DNA from: Alsobacter metallidurans
GTDB lineage: Bacteria > Pseudomonadota > Alphaproteobacteria > Rhizobiales > Beijerinckiaceae
Direction of reading: 5' to 3'
Length of the DNA stretch: 64,000 nt
Assembly: GCF_014636935.1 (NCBI RefSeq)
Contig: NZ_BMES01000002.1
Coordinates: forward strand, 1,919,148-1,983,147
The first letter of the stretch is position 1; each line of letters opens with the position of its first letter. A program made the translations under genes and the position numbers. The notes below the pieces were generated by a model. That model ran no database searches. It was not told where the DNA came from and saw only the letters and a program-made list of their open reading frames with translations. Shown one piece after another: positions 31,970 to 44,348 of this stretch.

Positions 31970-32109
31970 CCCCTCATCCTGAGGAACATCGCCCCTTGGC
32001 GATGTGTCTCGAAGGACGAGGGACTCCAGAAGGCGATCCGTTTGAGGCAATCTGGATCCCTCGTCCTTCGAGACGCAGACCCAGGTGGGTCTGCTCCTCA
32101 GGATGAGGG
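31970..32109. repeat. Palindromic intergenic repeat, family A copy 2
   Basis: 140-bp element. Outer arms CCCTCATCCTGAGGA (31971-31985) and TCCTCAGGATGAGGG (32095-32109); inner arms GTCTCGAAGGACGAGGGA (32006-32023) and its complement (32057-32074). Arms match copy 1 at 13567-13704; the tips differ. It lies within an operon, between the amidohydrolase and RidA genes. Confidence 0.92.
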
Positions 32110-32175
32110 CTGGGAGACGCTTCGATCGCCTGAAACCCACCTTGAACGCGAACAAGCATCTGACTGGAGCCCCGC

Positions 32176-32637
32176 ATGACCCCCGAAGAGAAACTCGCCT
32201 CCCTCGGCCTCACGCTGCCGAGCGCGCCCGTGCCGGTGGCCAACTACGTGCCGTTCCGCTGGGCAGGCAACCTGCTCTACCTCTCGGGCCAGGGCCCGAA
32301 GCGGACGGACGGAACCTACAAGGCCGGGCGGCTCGGCCGCGACATGACGATCGAGGATGGCTACGCCGAAGCGCGGCTGACCACGCTCAACATGCTGGCC
32401 GTCGCCAAGCAGGCGCTGGGCGAGCTCTCGCGCATCGAAGCGGTCGTGAAGCTGCTCGGCATGGTCAATGCCGAGCCTGATTTTGGCGACCACCCCAAGG
32501 TGATCAACGGCTGCTCGGATCTTCTCGTCGAGGTGCTGGGCGAGGCCGGGCGCCACGCCCGCTCGGCCGTCGGCATGGGCTCGCTCCCGAACCGCATGGC
32601 GGTCGAGATCGAGGCCATCCTGCTCATTCGCAACTGA
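32176..32637 (+). CDS. RidA-family (YjgF/YER057c/UK114) protein
   Basis: 153 residues, one RidA domain with LYLSGQGP, the Arg of HARSAVGMGSLP that holds the substrate carboxylate in active RidA proteins, and VEIEAILLI at the end. RidA proteins hydrolyse reactive enamine/imine intermediates formed by PLP enzymes; here the next gene encodes a PLP enzyme, which fits. GGAG precedes the ATG; the following gene starts 11 bp after its stop. Confidence 0.9.
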   Translation: MTPEEKLASLGLTLPSAPVPVANYVPFRWAGNLLYLSGQGPKRTDGTYKAGRLGRDMTIEDGYAEARLTTLNMLAVAKQALGELSRIEAVVKLLGMVNAEPDFGDHPKVINGCSDLLVEVLGEAGRHARSAVGMGSLPNRMAVEIEAILLIRN

Positions 32638-32648
32638 GGACGAGCGCC

Positions 32649-33743
32649 ATGGCGGACGCCGGTATCGCGACTCTCAAAACCGAAGTGGCGCGCCGCTTCG
32701 GCACGCCCGCCGTGGTGATCGACCTCGACGTGGTCGAGCGCAACATCGCGCGCGTGCAGGAGATGTGCGAGGCGGCCGGCGTCGCCAACCGCCCTCATAT
32801 CAAGACGCACAAGAGCCCGGTGATCGCCGGCCTGCAGCGCGACGCGGGCGCGCAGGGCATCACCTGCCAGAAGATCGGCGAGGCCGAGGTGATGGCGCAG
32901 GCCGGCTTCGACGACATTTTCATCACCTACAACCTGCTCGGCGAGGAGAAGATGGGCCGTCTCGGCCATCTGGTCCAGACGACGCGCATGCGGGTGGCGG
33001 CCGACAACCCGACCGTCGTGGCCGGCCTGCCGGAAGCGGCCCGCATCGGGGGGCGTGACCTGGAAGTGATGGTGGAGTGCGACACCGGCCGCAAGCGCGC
33101 CGGCGTGGAGACGCCCGCCGAGGCGGTCGCGCTCGCGCGCGACATCGCCAGCCGCCCGGGGCTCTCCTTCGCGGGGTTGATGCTCTATCCGCCGGAGAAC
33201 CGCATGGCCGAGACGCAAGCCTTCCTTGACGAGGCGCTCGCCGGCCTGCGCGCGCACGGGCTGGAGGCGCGCGTGATCTCGTCGGGCGGCACGCCCAACC
33301 TCGCCAATCTGGGCAAGGTCACGGGCGTCACCGAGCACCGCGCCGGCACCTGCGTGTTCAACGACCGCATGATGATGCGCGCCGGCATGGCCTCGCTGGA
33401 GGATTGCGCCCTCACGGTCTACGCCACCGTGGTGAGCCGAGCCGGCCCGGAGCGCGGAATCCTTGATTCTGGCTCCAAGACGCTCACCAGCGACACCGGC
33501 GGCGGGCTGGATGGCCATGGGCTCATCCTGGAGCACCCCGAGGCCCGCATCGCGCAATTCGCCGAGGAGCACGGGTTCCTGGACCTGCGCGCCTGCAACG
33601 ACCGGCCGAGCGTCGGCGACGTCGTGCGGATCGTCCCCAACCATGTCTGCGTGGTGGTCAACATGGTGGACCGCCTCGTGGCGGTGCGCGGCGCCGAGAT
33701 CGTCGGCGAGTTGCCGGTGGCGGCGCGCGGCCGCATCACCTGA
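32649..33743 (+). CDS. D-threonine aldolase-like PLP enzyme (alanine racemase fold III)
   Basis: 364 residues. PLP Lys in PHIKTHKSP (about residue 55), the fold-III barrel with VMVECDTGRKRAGV and ISSGGTPN, and a C-terminal metal-binding PNHVC motif as in D-threonine aldolases and D-serine dehydratases of the DSD1 type. It should cleave or dehydrate a D-beta-hydroxy amino acid with PLP and a divalent metal. Its place after an amidohydrolase and RidA suggests one catabolic route. A hairpin follows the stop. Confidence 0.88.
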   Translation: MADAGIATLKTEVARRFGTPAVVIDLDVVERNIARVQEMCEAAGVANRPHIKTHKSPVIAGLQRDAGAQGITCQKIGEAEVMAQAGFDDIFITYNLLGEEKMGRLGHLVQTTRMRVAADNPTVVAGLPEAARIGGRDLEVMVECDTGRKRAGVETPAEAVALARDIASRPGLSFAGLMLYPPENRMAETQAFLDEALAGLRAHGLEARVISSGGTPNLANLGKVTGVTEHRAGTCVFNDRMMMRAGMASLEDCALTVYATVVSRAGPERGILDSGSKTLTSDTGGGLDGHGLILEHPEARIAQFAEEHGFLDLRACNDRPSVGDVVRIVPNHVCVVVNMVDRLVAVRGAEIVGELPVAARGRIT

Positions 33744-33765
33744 CGCGGCGGGAATAGCCGCCGCG
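33744..33765 (+). terminator. Hairpin after the D-threonine-aldolase-like gene
   Basis: Perfect 8-bp stem CGCGGCGG / CCGCCGCG with a 6-nt loop, starting at the stop codon and followed by CCACTTTC. It fills most of the 36-bp gap to the convergent DUF4242 gene. Weak T tract. Confidence 0.45.
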
Positions 33766-33779
33766 CCACTTTCGCCCAG

Positions 33780-34061
33780 TCAGCGAGCCGCCGTCATCGG
33801 ATCGATGCGCTTGCGGACTTCGGTGATCTTGGTGGCCGGGAACCCGCTGATCTCCGCGTGCTTGCGGATCGTCGCCGGATCGTCCGCGAGGTAGACGCAA
33901 AACAGCTTGTCGTCGGTCACGAAGCTCTCGACCCATTGAATATCGGGGGCAAGCTGGCGGAGCACGTCGTTGGATTTCCCGGCGGCCTGCTGAAGCTGCT
34001 CACGGCCCATCGTGCCGACTGCGGGAATGTCGCGCTCGATGATGAACTGACGAAGCGTCAT
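33780..34061 (-). CDS. DUF4242 protein (nickel-binding-like)
   Basis: 93 residues starting MTLRQFIIERDIPAVG at the ATG 34061; the frame extends upstream but conservation starts here. Matches the DUF4242 family (SCO4226-like), small ferredoxin-fold proteins reported to bind nickel; ends with the typical FPATKITEVRKRIDP. Cytosolic; role unknown. Convergent with the D-threonine-aldolase-like gene. Confidence 0.8.
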   Translation of the reverse strand: MTLRQFIIERDIPAVGTMGREQLQQAAGKSNDVLRQLAPDIQWVESFVTDDKLFCVYLADDPATIRKHAEISGFPATKITEVRKRIDPMTAAR

Positions 34062-34193
34062 GGCAATCTCCGAACTGCGGCCTGCGGGATGGCCGGCCGC
34101 TCGAAGGCGAAAGCTGCGCTCCCGGCGCCAGCCGCACTGTGCGTCGACGCACGCCACGGGCTGTGAAAGCCAGGACGGCGATGATCAACGTGA

Positions 34194-34265
34194 AGGCCGC
34201 GAGGCGTCCGGAGACGCCGCCGCGGCCTCTTATGGCGAAACGGAGGACCGGCCCCGGAGGGCCGG
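34194..34265 (-). terminator. Tandem stem-loops after the glycerol operon
   Basis: Two hairpins downstream of glpV. The far one (34194-34228) has arms AGGCCGCG/CGCGGCCT with an inner GGCGTC/GACGCC stem and a 4-nt loop. The near one (34248-34265) is CCGGCCC/GGGCCGG with a 4-nt loop, followed on the minus strand by TCCTCCGTTTC. Together they likely protect or end the operon mRNA. Confidence 0.55.
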
Positions 34266-34280
34266 CCCTGGAGATCGCCG

Positions 34281-36035
<1,755 letters not shown>

Positions 36036-36105
36036 CTGGTTTCCTCCATCTGCATTGTCGTTGTCGTGCGCCGCCTTCGGGCGGTCTTGGGCGAGACGCC
36101 GAAAC

Positions 36106-36384
36106 TCAGACCCAGCGGAAAACGGCCGCTGCGTAGAAAAGCGAAATGGCCGACGCCCACCAGACATCCGGGCCGACGATGCCGAGCCAGGCCAGGTGGA
36201 TGAAGGCGCTGCCAAGCAGCGTGATGAACAGGCGATCGCCACGCGTGGTCGAGAGGGACAGCACGCCAACGCGAGGCCGTTCCGGCCGCACCGCCGCCAG
36301 CGTGGTCATCAGCGCCAACGCGGCCGCGATGCCGATAAAGAACAGGCCCGTCTGCCAGGTCCAGGCCATCCAGGCGAGATCCAT
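36106..36384 (-). CDS. glpU: Small membrane protein of the glycerol importer (DUF2160)
   Basis: 92 residues with about three hydrophobic segments, beginning MDLAWMAWTWQTGLFFIGIA. It matches GlpU (DUF2160), a small membrane protein of unknown role always found between glpQ and glpV in rhizobial-type glycerol operons. The ATG overlaps the glpQ stop by one base (TGATG). Confidence 0.86.
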   Translation of the reverse strand: MDLAWMAWTWQTGLFFIGIAAALALMTTLAAVRPERPRVGVLSLSTTRGDRLFITLLGSAFIHLAWLGIVGPDVWWASAISLFYAAAVFRWV

Positions 36385-37180
36385 CAGACCCTCCCGAGGG
36401 CGAAGCCCTTGGCGATGTAGTTGCGGACGAACCAGATCACGAGCGCGCCCGGGATCAGGGTCAGCACGCCGGCCGCAGCCAGCACGCCCCAGTCCATGCC
36501 CGCCGCCGACACCGTGCGGGTCATCGTGGCGGCGATCGGCTTGGCGTTCACGGAGGTCAGCGTCCGCGCCAGCAACAGCTCCACCCACGAGAACATGAAG
36601 CAGAAGAACGCCGCGACCCCGATGCCGCTGGCGATCAACGGCGTGAAGATCTTGAGGAAGAAGCGCGGAAACGAGTAGCCGTCGATGGCGGCCGTTTCGT
36701 CGATCTCGCGTGGCACGCCCGACATGAAGCCCTCGAGAATCCAGACGGCCAGGGGAACATTAAACAGGCAGTGCGCCAGCGCGACCGCCCATGGCGTGTC
36801 AAACAGGCCGATCGCCGAATACAGGTTGAAGAACGGCAACGCGAACACGGCCGGCGGCGCCATGCGGTTCGACAGCAGCCAGAAAAACAGGTGCTTGTCG
36901 CCCAGGAACCGGTAGCGAGAGAACGCATAGGCGGCCGGCAGCGCGAAGCCGACCGACAGGATCGTGTTCAGGATCACGTATTTCAGAGAATTGATGTAGC
37001 CGTTGTACCAGCTCGGGTCCGTGAAGATTTTCTTGTAGTTGTCGAACGTCAGGGTGTGCGGCCAAAGCGTCATCACACTTGTGATTTCAGTGTTGGTCTT
37101 GAAGCTCATGTTGATGAGCCAGTAGATCGGCAGCATCAGGAAGAGCAGGTAGAGAAGAATGATGGCCCGGCCGCCGCGCA

Positions 37181-37184
<4 letters not shown>
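36384..37184 (-). CDS. glpQ: Glycerol ABC transporter permease
   Basis: 266 residues, MalG-type permease with six helices; EAA loop IDETAAIDGYSFPRFFLKI. Two adjacent ATGs (37184 and 37181); the first overlaps the glpP stop as ATGA and is preferred. Pairs with GlpP to form the membrane channel. Confidence 0.88.
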
Positions 37185-39159
<1,975 letters not shown>

Positions 39160-39169
39160 GCGGTGCTCC

Positions 39170-40252
39170 TCACGCGGCCAGCGCGACGTCAGCCGCGACG
39201 GCGCGGCCAGCCCGGTCGAACAGATAGAGCCGGCGCGGCTCCAGGTAGACGGTGAGAAGCGATCCCGGATCGAGCCGGCGCACGCCGGGCACGAGGGCGA
39301 CAAATCGGTTCTGCCCGGCTTCGAGATGCACGTAGCTCTCCGACCCGGTGATCTCGACCACCGAGACGGTCGCGGGCAGCGCGATCGGGCGCTCGCCAGC
39401 GGGTTCGAGCGACAAGTGATGCGCCCGGAACCCGACCGCGTAGTCGCCATCCGGGGCGGACGCGAACACGCCTGCGGCCGGGATCGGCGCTCCGCCTTCC
39501 AGCGTCACCTGCCCCGCCGCCTTGCGGGCCGAGACGACGTTCAGCGGTGGGTCGGAGAACACCTGCGCGGTGACGAGATCCTGCGGGCGGCGATACACCT
39601 CGGGCGTCGGCCCGAACTGGGTCACCCGGCCCTGGTGCAGCGTCGCGGTGCTGCCGCCCAGGAGCAGCGCCTCGGAGGGTTCCGTGGTGGCGTAGACGAA
39701 CACCGCGCCCGACTCGGCGAAGATGCGCGGCAGCTCCTCGCGCAGCTCTTCCCGCAGCTTGTAGTCCAGATTGGCCAATGGCTCGTCCAGCAGCACGAGA
39801 CCGGCGTCCTTCACCAGCGCGCGCGCGATCGCGGTGCGCTGCTGCTGGCCGCCGGAGAGCTCCAGCGGCTTGCGCGTCAGGTATGGCTCCAGCTTCAGCA
39901 ACGCCGCCGCCCGCCGCACCTTGGCGTCCACCTCCGCGCCCCGGCCGGAAACGCGCAAGGGCGATGCGATGTTCTCGTACACCGTCATGGACGGGTAGTT
40001 GATGAACTGCTGGTAGACCATCGCGACGTTGCGGCGTTGCACGGGCTGGCCGGTCACGTCCACGCCATCCACCAGGATGCGCCCACGCGTGGGCGCATCG
40101 AGGCCGGCCATGAGCCGCATCAGGGAGGTTTTGCCCGCCAGCGTGGCGCCGAGCAGCACGTTGAGCGAGCCGTTCTCGAGGGCCATCGAGATCCCGTCGA
40201 GATGGGTCTCGCCTCCGACATCCTTGCCGACGCCTTCGAGAACGATGCTCAT
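39170..40252 (-). CDS. glpS: Glycerol ABC transporter ATPase lacking the H-loop histidine
   Basis: 360 residues, MalK-type. Walker A is unusual but valid (GATLAGKT, 35-42); signature LSGGQQQR (132-139) and Walker B VLLDEP are canonical. The H-loop, normally VTHD, reads ATTE, so the switch His is a Thr at about 190. C-terminal TOBE-like domain. Expected to heterodimerise with GlpT. Overlaps the glpD stop (ATGA) and is followed by glpT after 10 bp. Confidence 0.9.
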   Translation of the reverse strand: MSIVLEGVGKDVGGETHLDGISMALENGSLNVLLGATLAGKTSLMRLMAGLDAPTRGRILVDGVDVTGQPVQRRNVAMVYQQFINYPSMTVYENIASPLRVSGRGAEVDAKVRRAAALLKLEPYLTRKPLELSGGQQQRTAIARALVKDAGLVLLDEPLANLDYKLREELREELPRIFAESGAVFVYATTEPSEALLLGGSTATLHQGRVTQFGPTPEVYRRPQDLVTAQVFSDPPLNVVSARKAAGQVTLEGGAPIPAAGVFASAPDGDYAVGFRAHHLSLEPAGERPIALPATVSVVEITGSESYVHLEAGQNRFVALVPGVRRLDPGSLLTVYLEPRRLYLFDRAGRAVAADVALAA

Positions 40253-41787
40253 GGCGCGGCGGCCCTCCTGGGCGTTCCGGTCAAGGCGCCGCTGCGCTCG
40301 GCCATGAAGGCGCCGAGTTCGGCCTGCTGCGCCTTGTCGAGTCGCAGCCCGAGCTTGCTGCGTCGCCAAAGAATGTCGGCGGGGTCCACCGCCCATTCCT
40401 CGTCCATCAGGTAGCGCACTTCGCGCTCCGTCAGGTCAGCCCCGAAGACGCGGCCGAGATCCGCCGGAGCATTCGCGCCCGCCAGGATCCGCTCGGCCCG
40501 CGTGCCGTAGGCGCGCACGAGGCGCCGCGCCAGCCCGGCGTCCAGCCACGGATGCCGCTTGCGCGTTTCGTCCACCAGCGCGGTGAAACCGACGCGCGAG
40601 AAGTCGCCGCCCGGCAGAGGCGAGCCGCCGGTCCAGGACGGCTTGGCAGCCGCCGGCAGGTGGCCTTCGAGCTTGGCCAGCGCCGACTCGGCGAGGCGCC
40701 GGAACGTCGTGATCTTGCCGCCGAACACGGACAGCAACGGCGGCGAACCCTCTGGCGCGTCCAGCGTCAGCACGTAGTCGCGCGTCGCTTCCTGGGCCTT
40801 GGACGCCCCGTCGTCATAGAGCGGGCGGACTCCCGAATAGGTCCACACCACGTCGTCTACGGCCACCGGGGCCTTGAAGTATTCGCTGGCGGCCTCGCAC
40901 AGGTAGCGGATCTCGTCCGGGCTGGCCTGGACGTTTGTCGGATCGCCCTGGAAATCCTTGTCGGTGGTGCCGATCAGCGTGAAGTCGCGCTCATACGGGA
41001 TCGCGAAGATGATGCGGTTGTCGGCGTTCTGGAAGATGTAGCACTGCTCGCCCTCGAACAGCTTGCGCACCACGATGTGGCTGCCCTGGACGAGCCGCAC
41101 GGCCGCGGGCGCGCTGGACCCGAGCGTCGCGTTGGCGACCTCCGCCACCCACGGCCCGGCCGCGTTGACGAGCACGCGGGCCCGGGTGGTGCTGCGTTCC
41201 CCCGAGGCCGACTGCGTCTCGACGCGCCAGAGCCCGTCTTCGCGCACGGCCGAGAGGACCTTGGTGCGGGTCTGGATCGAGGCGCCGCGCTCGGCCGCGT
41301 CCTTGGCGTTCAGCACCACGAGGCGCGCATCCTCCACCCAGCAGTCCGAATACTCGAACGCGCGGGCGAATTCAGGCTTCAGCGGCTTGCCGGCCGGATC
41401 GCGCGCCAGGTCAAGCGTGCGGGTCGCCGGCAGCAGCTTGCGGCCGCCAATCGTGTCATACAGGAACAGGCCGAGCCGCAGCAGCCAGGAGGGCCGCAGC
41501 CCCGCATGATGGGGCAGCACGAAGCGCAGCGGCCAAACGATGTGGGGCGCTATTCCCCACACGACCTCGCGTTCGGCCAGGGCCTCGCGCACCAGCCGGA
41601 ACTCGTAGTATTCGAGGTAGCGCAGGCCGCCATGGATCAGCTTGGTGGAGGCGGAGGAGGTGGCGCTGGCGAGATCATGCTGCTCGAAGAGAACGACCGA
41701 AGCGCCCCGTCCGGCTGCGTCCCGCGCGATCCCGGTCCCGTTGACGCCACCGCCAATGATGGCGAGGTCGAACGTTTCGACGGTCAC
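40249..41787 (-). CDS. glpD: Aerobic glycerol-3-phosphate dehydrogenase
   Basis: 512 residues. FAD-binding GxGxxG (LAIIGGGVNGTGIARDAAGRG; core IIGGGVNGTG near residue 12), the GlpD signature TSSASTKLIHGGLRYLE (in part), GTTDKDFQGDP, and the closing GGKITTFRRLAE. Oxidises sn-glycerol-3-phosphate to dihydroxyacetone phosphate at the membrane, feeding electrons to quinone. The GTG at 41787 is chosen because GGGAGG lies 7-8 bp upstream; an upstream extension of 25 codons lacks support. No glycerol kinase gene is in the window. Confidence 0.93.
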   Translation of the reverse strand: MTVETFDLAIIGGGVNGTGIARDAAGRGASVVLFEQHDLASATSSASTKLIHGGLRYLEYYEFRLVREALAEREVVWGIAPHIVWPLRFVLPHHAGLRPSWLLRLGLFLYDTIGGRKLLPATRTLDLARDPAGKPLKPEFARAFEYSDCWVEDARLVVLNAKDAAERGASIQTRTKVLSAVREDGLWRVETQSASGERSTTRARVLVNAAGPWVAEVANATLGSSAPAAVRLVQGSHIVVRKLFEGEQCYIFQNADNRIIFAIPYERDFTLIGTTDKDFQGDPTNVQASPDEIRYLCEAASEYFKAPVAVDDVVWTYSGVRPLYDDGASKAQEATRDYVLTLDAPEGSPPLLSVFGGKITTFRRLAESALAKLEGHLPAAAKPSWTGGSPLPGGDFSRVGFTALVDETRKRHPWLDAGLARRLVRAYGTRAERILAGANAPADLGRVFGADLTEREVRYLMDEEWAVDPADILWRRSKLGLRLDKAQQAELGAFMAERSGALTGTPRRAAAP

Positions 41788-41858
41788 GCGCTGGCCTCCC
41801 GCAATCAGCTTCTCGATCGTTGCTTGTAGCCTAGGGATTGATCCTGTTGCGTGCAACG

Positions 41859-41883
41859 ACAAAACGAAACCGAAAGCGAAAAT
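41859..41883 (-). promoter_or_regulatory. Candidate GlpR operator (TTTCG direct repeats)
   Basis: On the minus strand the glpR-glpD gap starts with three spaced TTTCG units (TTTTCGC TTTCGG TTTCG). DeoR/GlpR-family regulators commonly bind direct repeats of this type. It lies about 72-96 bp upstream of the glpD start and touches the glpR stop. A GTTGCGTGCAAC palindrome (41846-41857) is next to it. Confidence 0.4.
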
Positions 41884-42683
41884 CAGTCGAGCGCGTCAGA
41901 GGCCCCTTCCGGCGACTCCGTCAGGGTTTCGATGAGCTGGATGGCTTCGCGGCTGCACAGATCGCGAAGAGAATCCTCCGGGATCCGGTCTGTCACGAAC
42001 ACGTCCACGTCCCGGAGATGCCCGATCCGCACCGGTGCGGACCGTTCGAACTTCAGCGAGTCGGCAACGAGCATCACTTTGCGCGCATTTTCCATAATTG
42101 CGCGTGAAACACGAACCTCTCGGTAGTCGAAGTCCAGCAAGGCCCCCTCGGGGTCGATCGCGGAGGTGCCAATCACCGCGTAATCCACCTTGAACTGCCC
42201 GATCAGGTCGATCGCCGCCGACCCGACGACGCCCCCGTCCGACCGGCGCACCGGCCCGCCCGCCACGATCACCTCGATCTTGGGGTGCGGATACAGCAGC
42301 GTCGCCACGTGAAGATTGTTGGTGATCACCAGCAGCCCGGCGTGGTTCTGCAGCTGGCGCGCGACTTCCTCGGTCGTGGTGCCGATGTTGATGAACAGCG
42401 AGGAATTGTCAGGGATCATCGCGGCCGCTGCTCGCCCGATGGCGACCTTCTCGTCGTGGGCGATAAAGCGGCGCGCTTCGTACGCCAGGTTCTCGACGCT
42501 GGACGCCACCACCGCCCCGCCATGCACGCGCGACAGGATGCGCTGCTCGCACAGGTCGTTCAGATCCTTGCGGATCGTCTGCGGGCTGACCTCGTAGCGC
42601 AGCGCCAGATCCTCGACGCTGACCCGCCCGCGCGTCCGCGCCAGCATCACGATTTCGTTCTGGCGGGGTGACAACTGCAGCAT
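41883..42683 (-). CDS. glpR: DeoR-family glycerol regulator
   Basis: 266 residues. N-terminal DeoR winged helix (RQNEIVMLARTRGRVSVEDL, ending VSPQTIRKDLN), the family hallmark RVHGGAV, and a C-terminal DeoR sensor domain with NIGTTTEE and ITNNLHVA. Likely represses the glp operon until glycerol-3-phosphate is present. Located 95 bp upstream of glpD in the same direction. Confidence 0.9.
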   Translation of the reverse strand: MLQLSPRQNEIVMLARTRGRVSVEDLALRYEVSPQTIRKDLNDLCEQRILSRVHGGAVVASSVENLAYEARRFIAHDEKVAIGRAAAAMIPDNSSLFINIGTTTEEVARQLQNHAGLLVITNNLHVATLLYPHPKIEVIVAGGPVRRSDGGVVGSAAIDLIGQFKVDYAVIGTSAIDPEGALLDFDYREVRVSRAIMENARKVMLVADSLKFERSAPVRIGHLRDVDVFVTDRIPEDSLRDLCSREAIQLIETLTESPEGASDALD

Positions 42684-42811
42684 GTGGGTGGGTCCGGCGT
42701 GGAAATATGACGTTAGCGCGGGCTGAGCGGGCGCGCCACTCGCGGAAGACTTCTGGATCGCGGGCGCGCCTGCTACGTGTTGACGTCTGGACGCCCCCGC
42801 CGGAGACCGCC

Positions 42812-43465
42812 ATGGCGCTCACGCTCTATGCCCACCCGTTTTCGTCCTATTGCCAGAAGGTCCTGACGGCGCTTTACGAGAGCGGCGTTCCGTTCGAATA
42901 CCGCTCGCTCGAAGACCCCGCCGCCGGCGCCGAAATGCGGGCGCTCTGGCCCTTCGGCAAGTTCCCGGTGCTGGTCGACCATGGCGAGACGGTGGCCGAG
43001 TCCACCGCAATCATCGAGCATCTGGACAAGCGCCATCCCGGACCCACGCGGCTCATCCCGGCCGACCCTCAAGCCGCATTGCGGGTGCGCTTCCTGGACC
43101 GGGTGTTCGATAATCACGTCATGACGCCGATGCAGAAGCCCGTCGCCGAGGCTCTCCGGCCCGAGCCCGCGCGCCTCGACGAAACGCTGGAGGAGTCGCG
43201 GCGCAAGCTGGATGTCGCCTACGCATGGCTGAATGACGCGTTGCGGGGCGACGCCTGGGCCGCCGGCGACGCATTCACGCTGGCGGATTGCGCCGCCGCC
43301 CCGGCGCTGTTCTACGCCGACTGGGTGCACCCGATCTCGGACCGCTACGGGCGCTTGCGCGACTACCGGGCGCGCCTGCTGGGCAGGCCGAGCTTCGCGC
43401 GCTGCGTCGAGGAGGCGCGTCCCTTCCGCGGCTACTTTCCGCTCGGCGCGCCGGATCGGGACTGA
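42812..43465 (+). CDS. Glutathione S-transferase family protein
   Basis: 217 residues: thioredoxin-like N-terminal domain (ALTLYAHPFSSYCQKV with the Ser/Cys active-site region, then FPVLVDHGETVAESTAIIEHL) and all-helical C-terminal domain (GDAFTLADCAAAPAL). The ATG at 42812 follows CCGGAGACC and starts the conserved fold; the frame is open upstream. Divergent from glpR. Specific substrate unknown. Confidence 0.87.
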   Translation: MALTLYAHPFSSYCQKVLTALYESGVPFEYRSLEDPAAGAEMRALWPFGKFPVLVDHGETVAESTAIIEHLDKRHPGPTRLIPADPQAALRVRFLDRVFDNHVMTPMQKPVAEALRPEPARLDETLEESRRKLDVAYAWLNDALRGDAWAAGDAFTLADCAAAPALFYADWVHPISDRYGRLRDYRARLLGRPSFARCVEEARPFRGYFPLGAPDRD

Positions 43466-43557
43466 GCGGGCCGCGCTGTCTCGCCTTCGCGGCGGCGAGT
43501 GGCTATCAAGGCTGAAAAGCGCGCTCTGCGCCAAACAACCGTCGTCCGGGAGGATCC

Positions 43558-44343
43558 ATGAACGCGCCCACCCCAGCGCAGCCGTTGCTCGACGTGAGCG
43601 GCGTGACGCTGCGCTACAAGACCCCCGGCGTCCTCGTGACCGCCACCGAGCGCGTCAGCTTCTCGGTGAACCGCTCCGACCGCTTTGTTCTGCTCGGCCC
43701 GTCCGGCTGCGGCAAGTCCACGCTTCTGAAAGCGGTGGGCGGATACCTCACGCCCAGTGAAGGCTCCATCACGATCAAGGGCCGGAAGGTGACGGAGCCC
43801 GGCGCCGATCGCATGATGGTGTTTCAGGAATTCGACCAGTTGCTGCCGTGGCGCACGGTGCTCGAGAACGTCATGTTCCCGCTCCAGGTCGCCCGCCGCC
43901 TTGGCCGCAAGGAGGCCGAGGAGAAGGCTCGGCACGCGCTCGAGAAGGTGAACCTCACCCGCGCGGTGGACAGCTACCCGCACACGCTATCGGGCGGCAT
44001 GAAGCAGCGCGTCGCCATCGCGCGCGGCATGGCGATGGAGCCCGACATTCTGCTGATGGACGAGCCCTTCGCGGCGCTCGACGCGCTCACGCGCCGGACC
44101 TGCCAGGACGAGCTGCTGCAGCTGTGGGAAGACACCAAGTTCACGGTGCTGTTCGTCACACACTCGATCGCGGAGGCGATCAAGATCGGCAACCGCATCC
44201 TGCTGCTGTCGCCGCATCCCGGCCGCGTGAAGGCCGAGGTCGTCGACGTCGACAAGGTGTCCCCAACGGACGGCACGGCCGGCCAGCTGGAAAAGAAGAT
44301 TCACGAATTGCTGTTCGCCGACGAAGCGGCCCACGCGGAGTGA
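43558..44343 (+). CDS. ABC importer ATPase, SsuB/TauB/NrtD type
   Basis: 261 residues. Walker A GPSGCGKST, Q-loop MVFQEFDQLLPW (typical of the nitrate/sulfonate/taurine group), signature LSGGMKQRVAIARG, Walker B LLMDEPFAALD, H-loop VTHSIAEA. GGGAGG precedes the ATG. First gene of the operon ATPase-permease-binding protein. Confidence 0.92.
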   Translation: MNAPTPAQPLLDVSGVTLRYKTPGVLVTATERVSFSVNRSDRFVLLGPSGCGKSTLLKAVGGYLTPSEGSITIKGRKVTEPGADRMMVFQEFDQLLPWRTVLENVMFPLQVARRLGRKEAEEKARHALEKVNLTRAVDSYPHTLSGGMKQRVAIARGMAMEPDILLMDEPFAALDALTRRTCQDELLQLWEDTKFTVLFVTHSIAEAIKIGNRILLLSPHPGRVKAEVVDVDKVSPTDGTAGQLEKKIHELLFADEAAHAE

Positions 44344-44348
44344 CCCCC

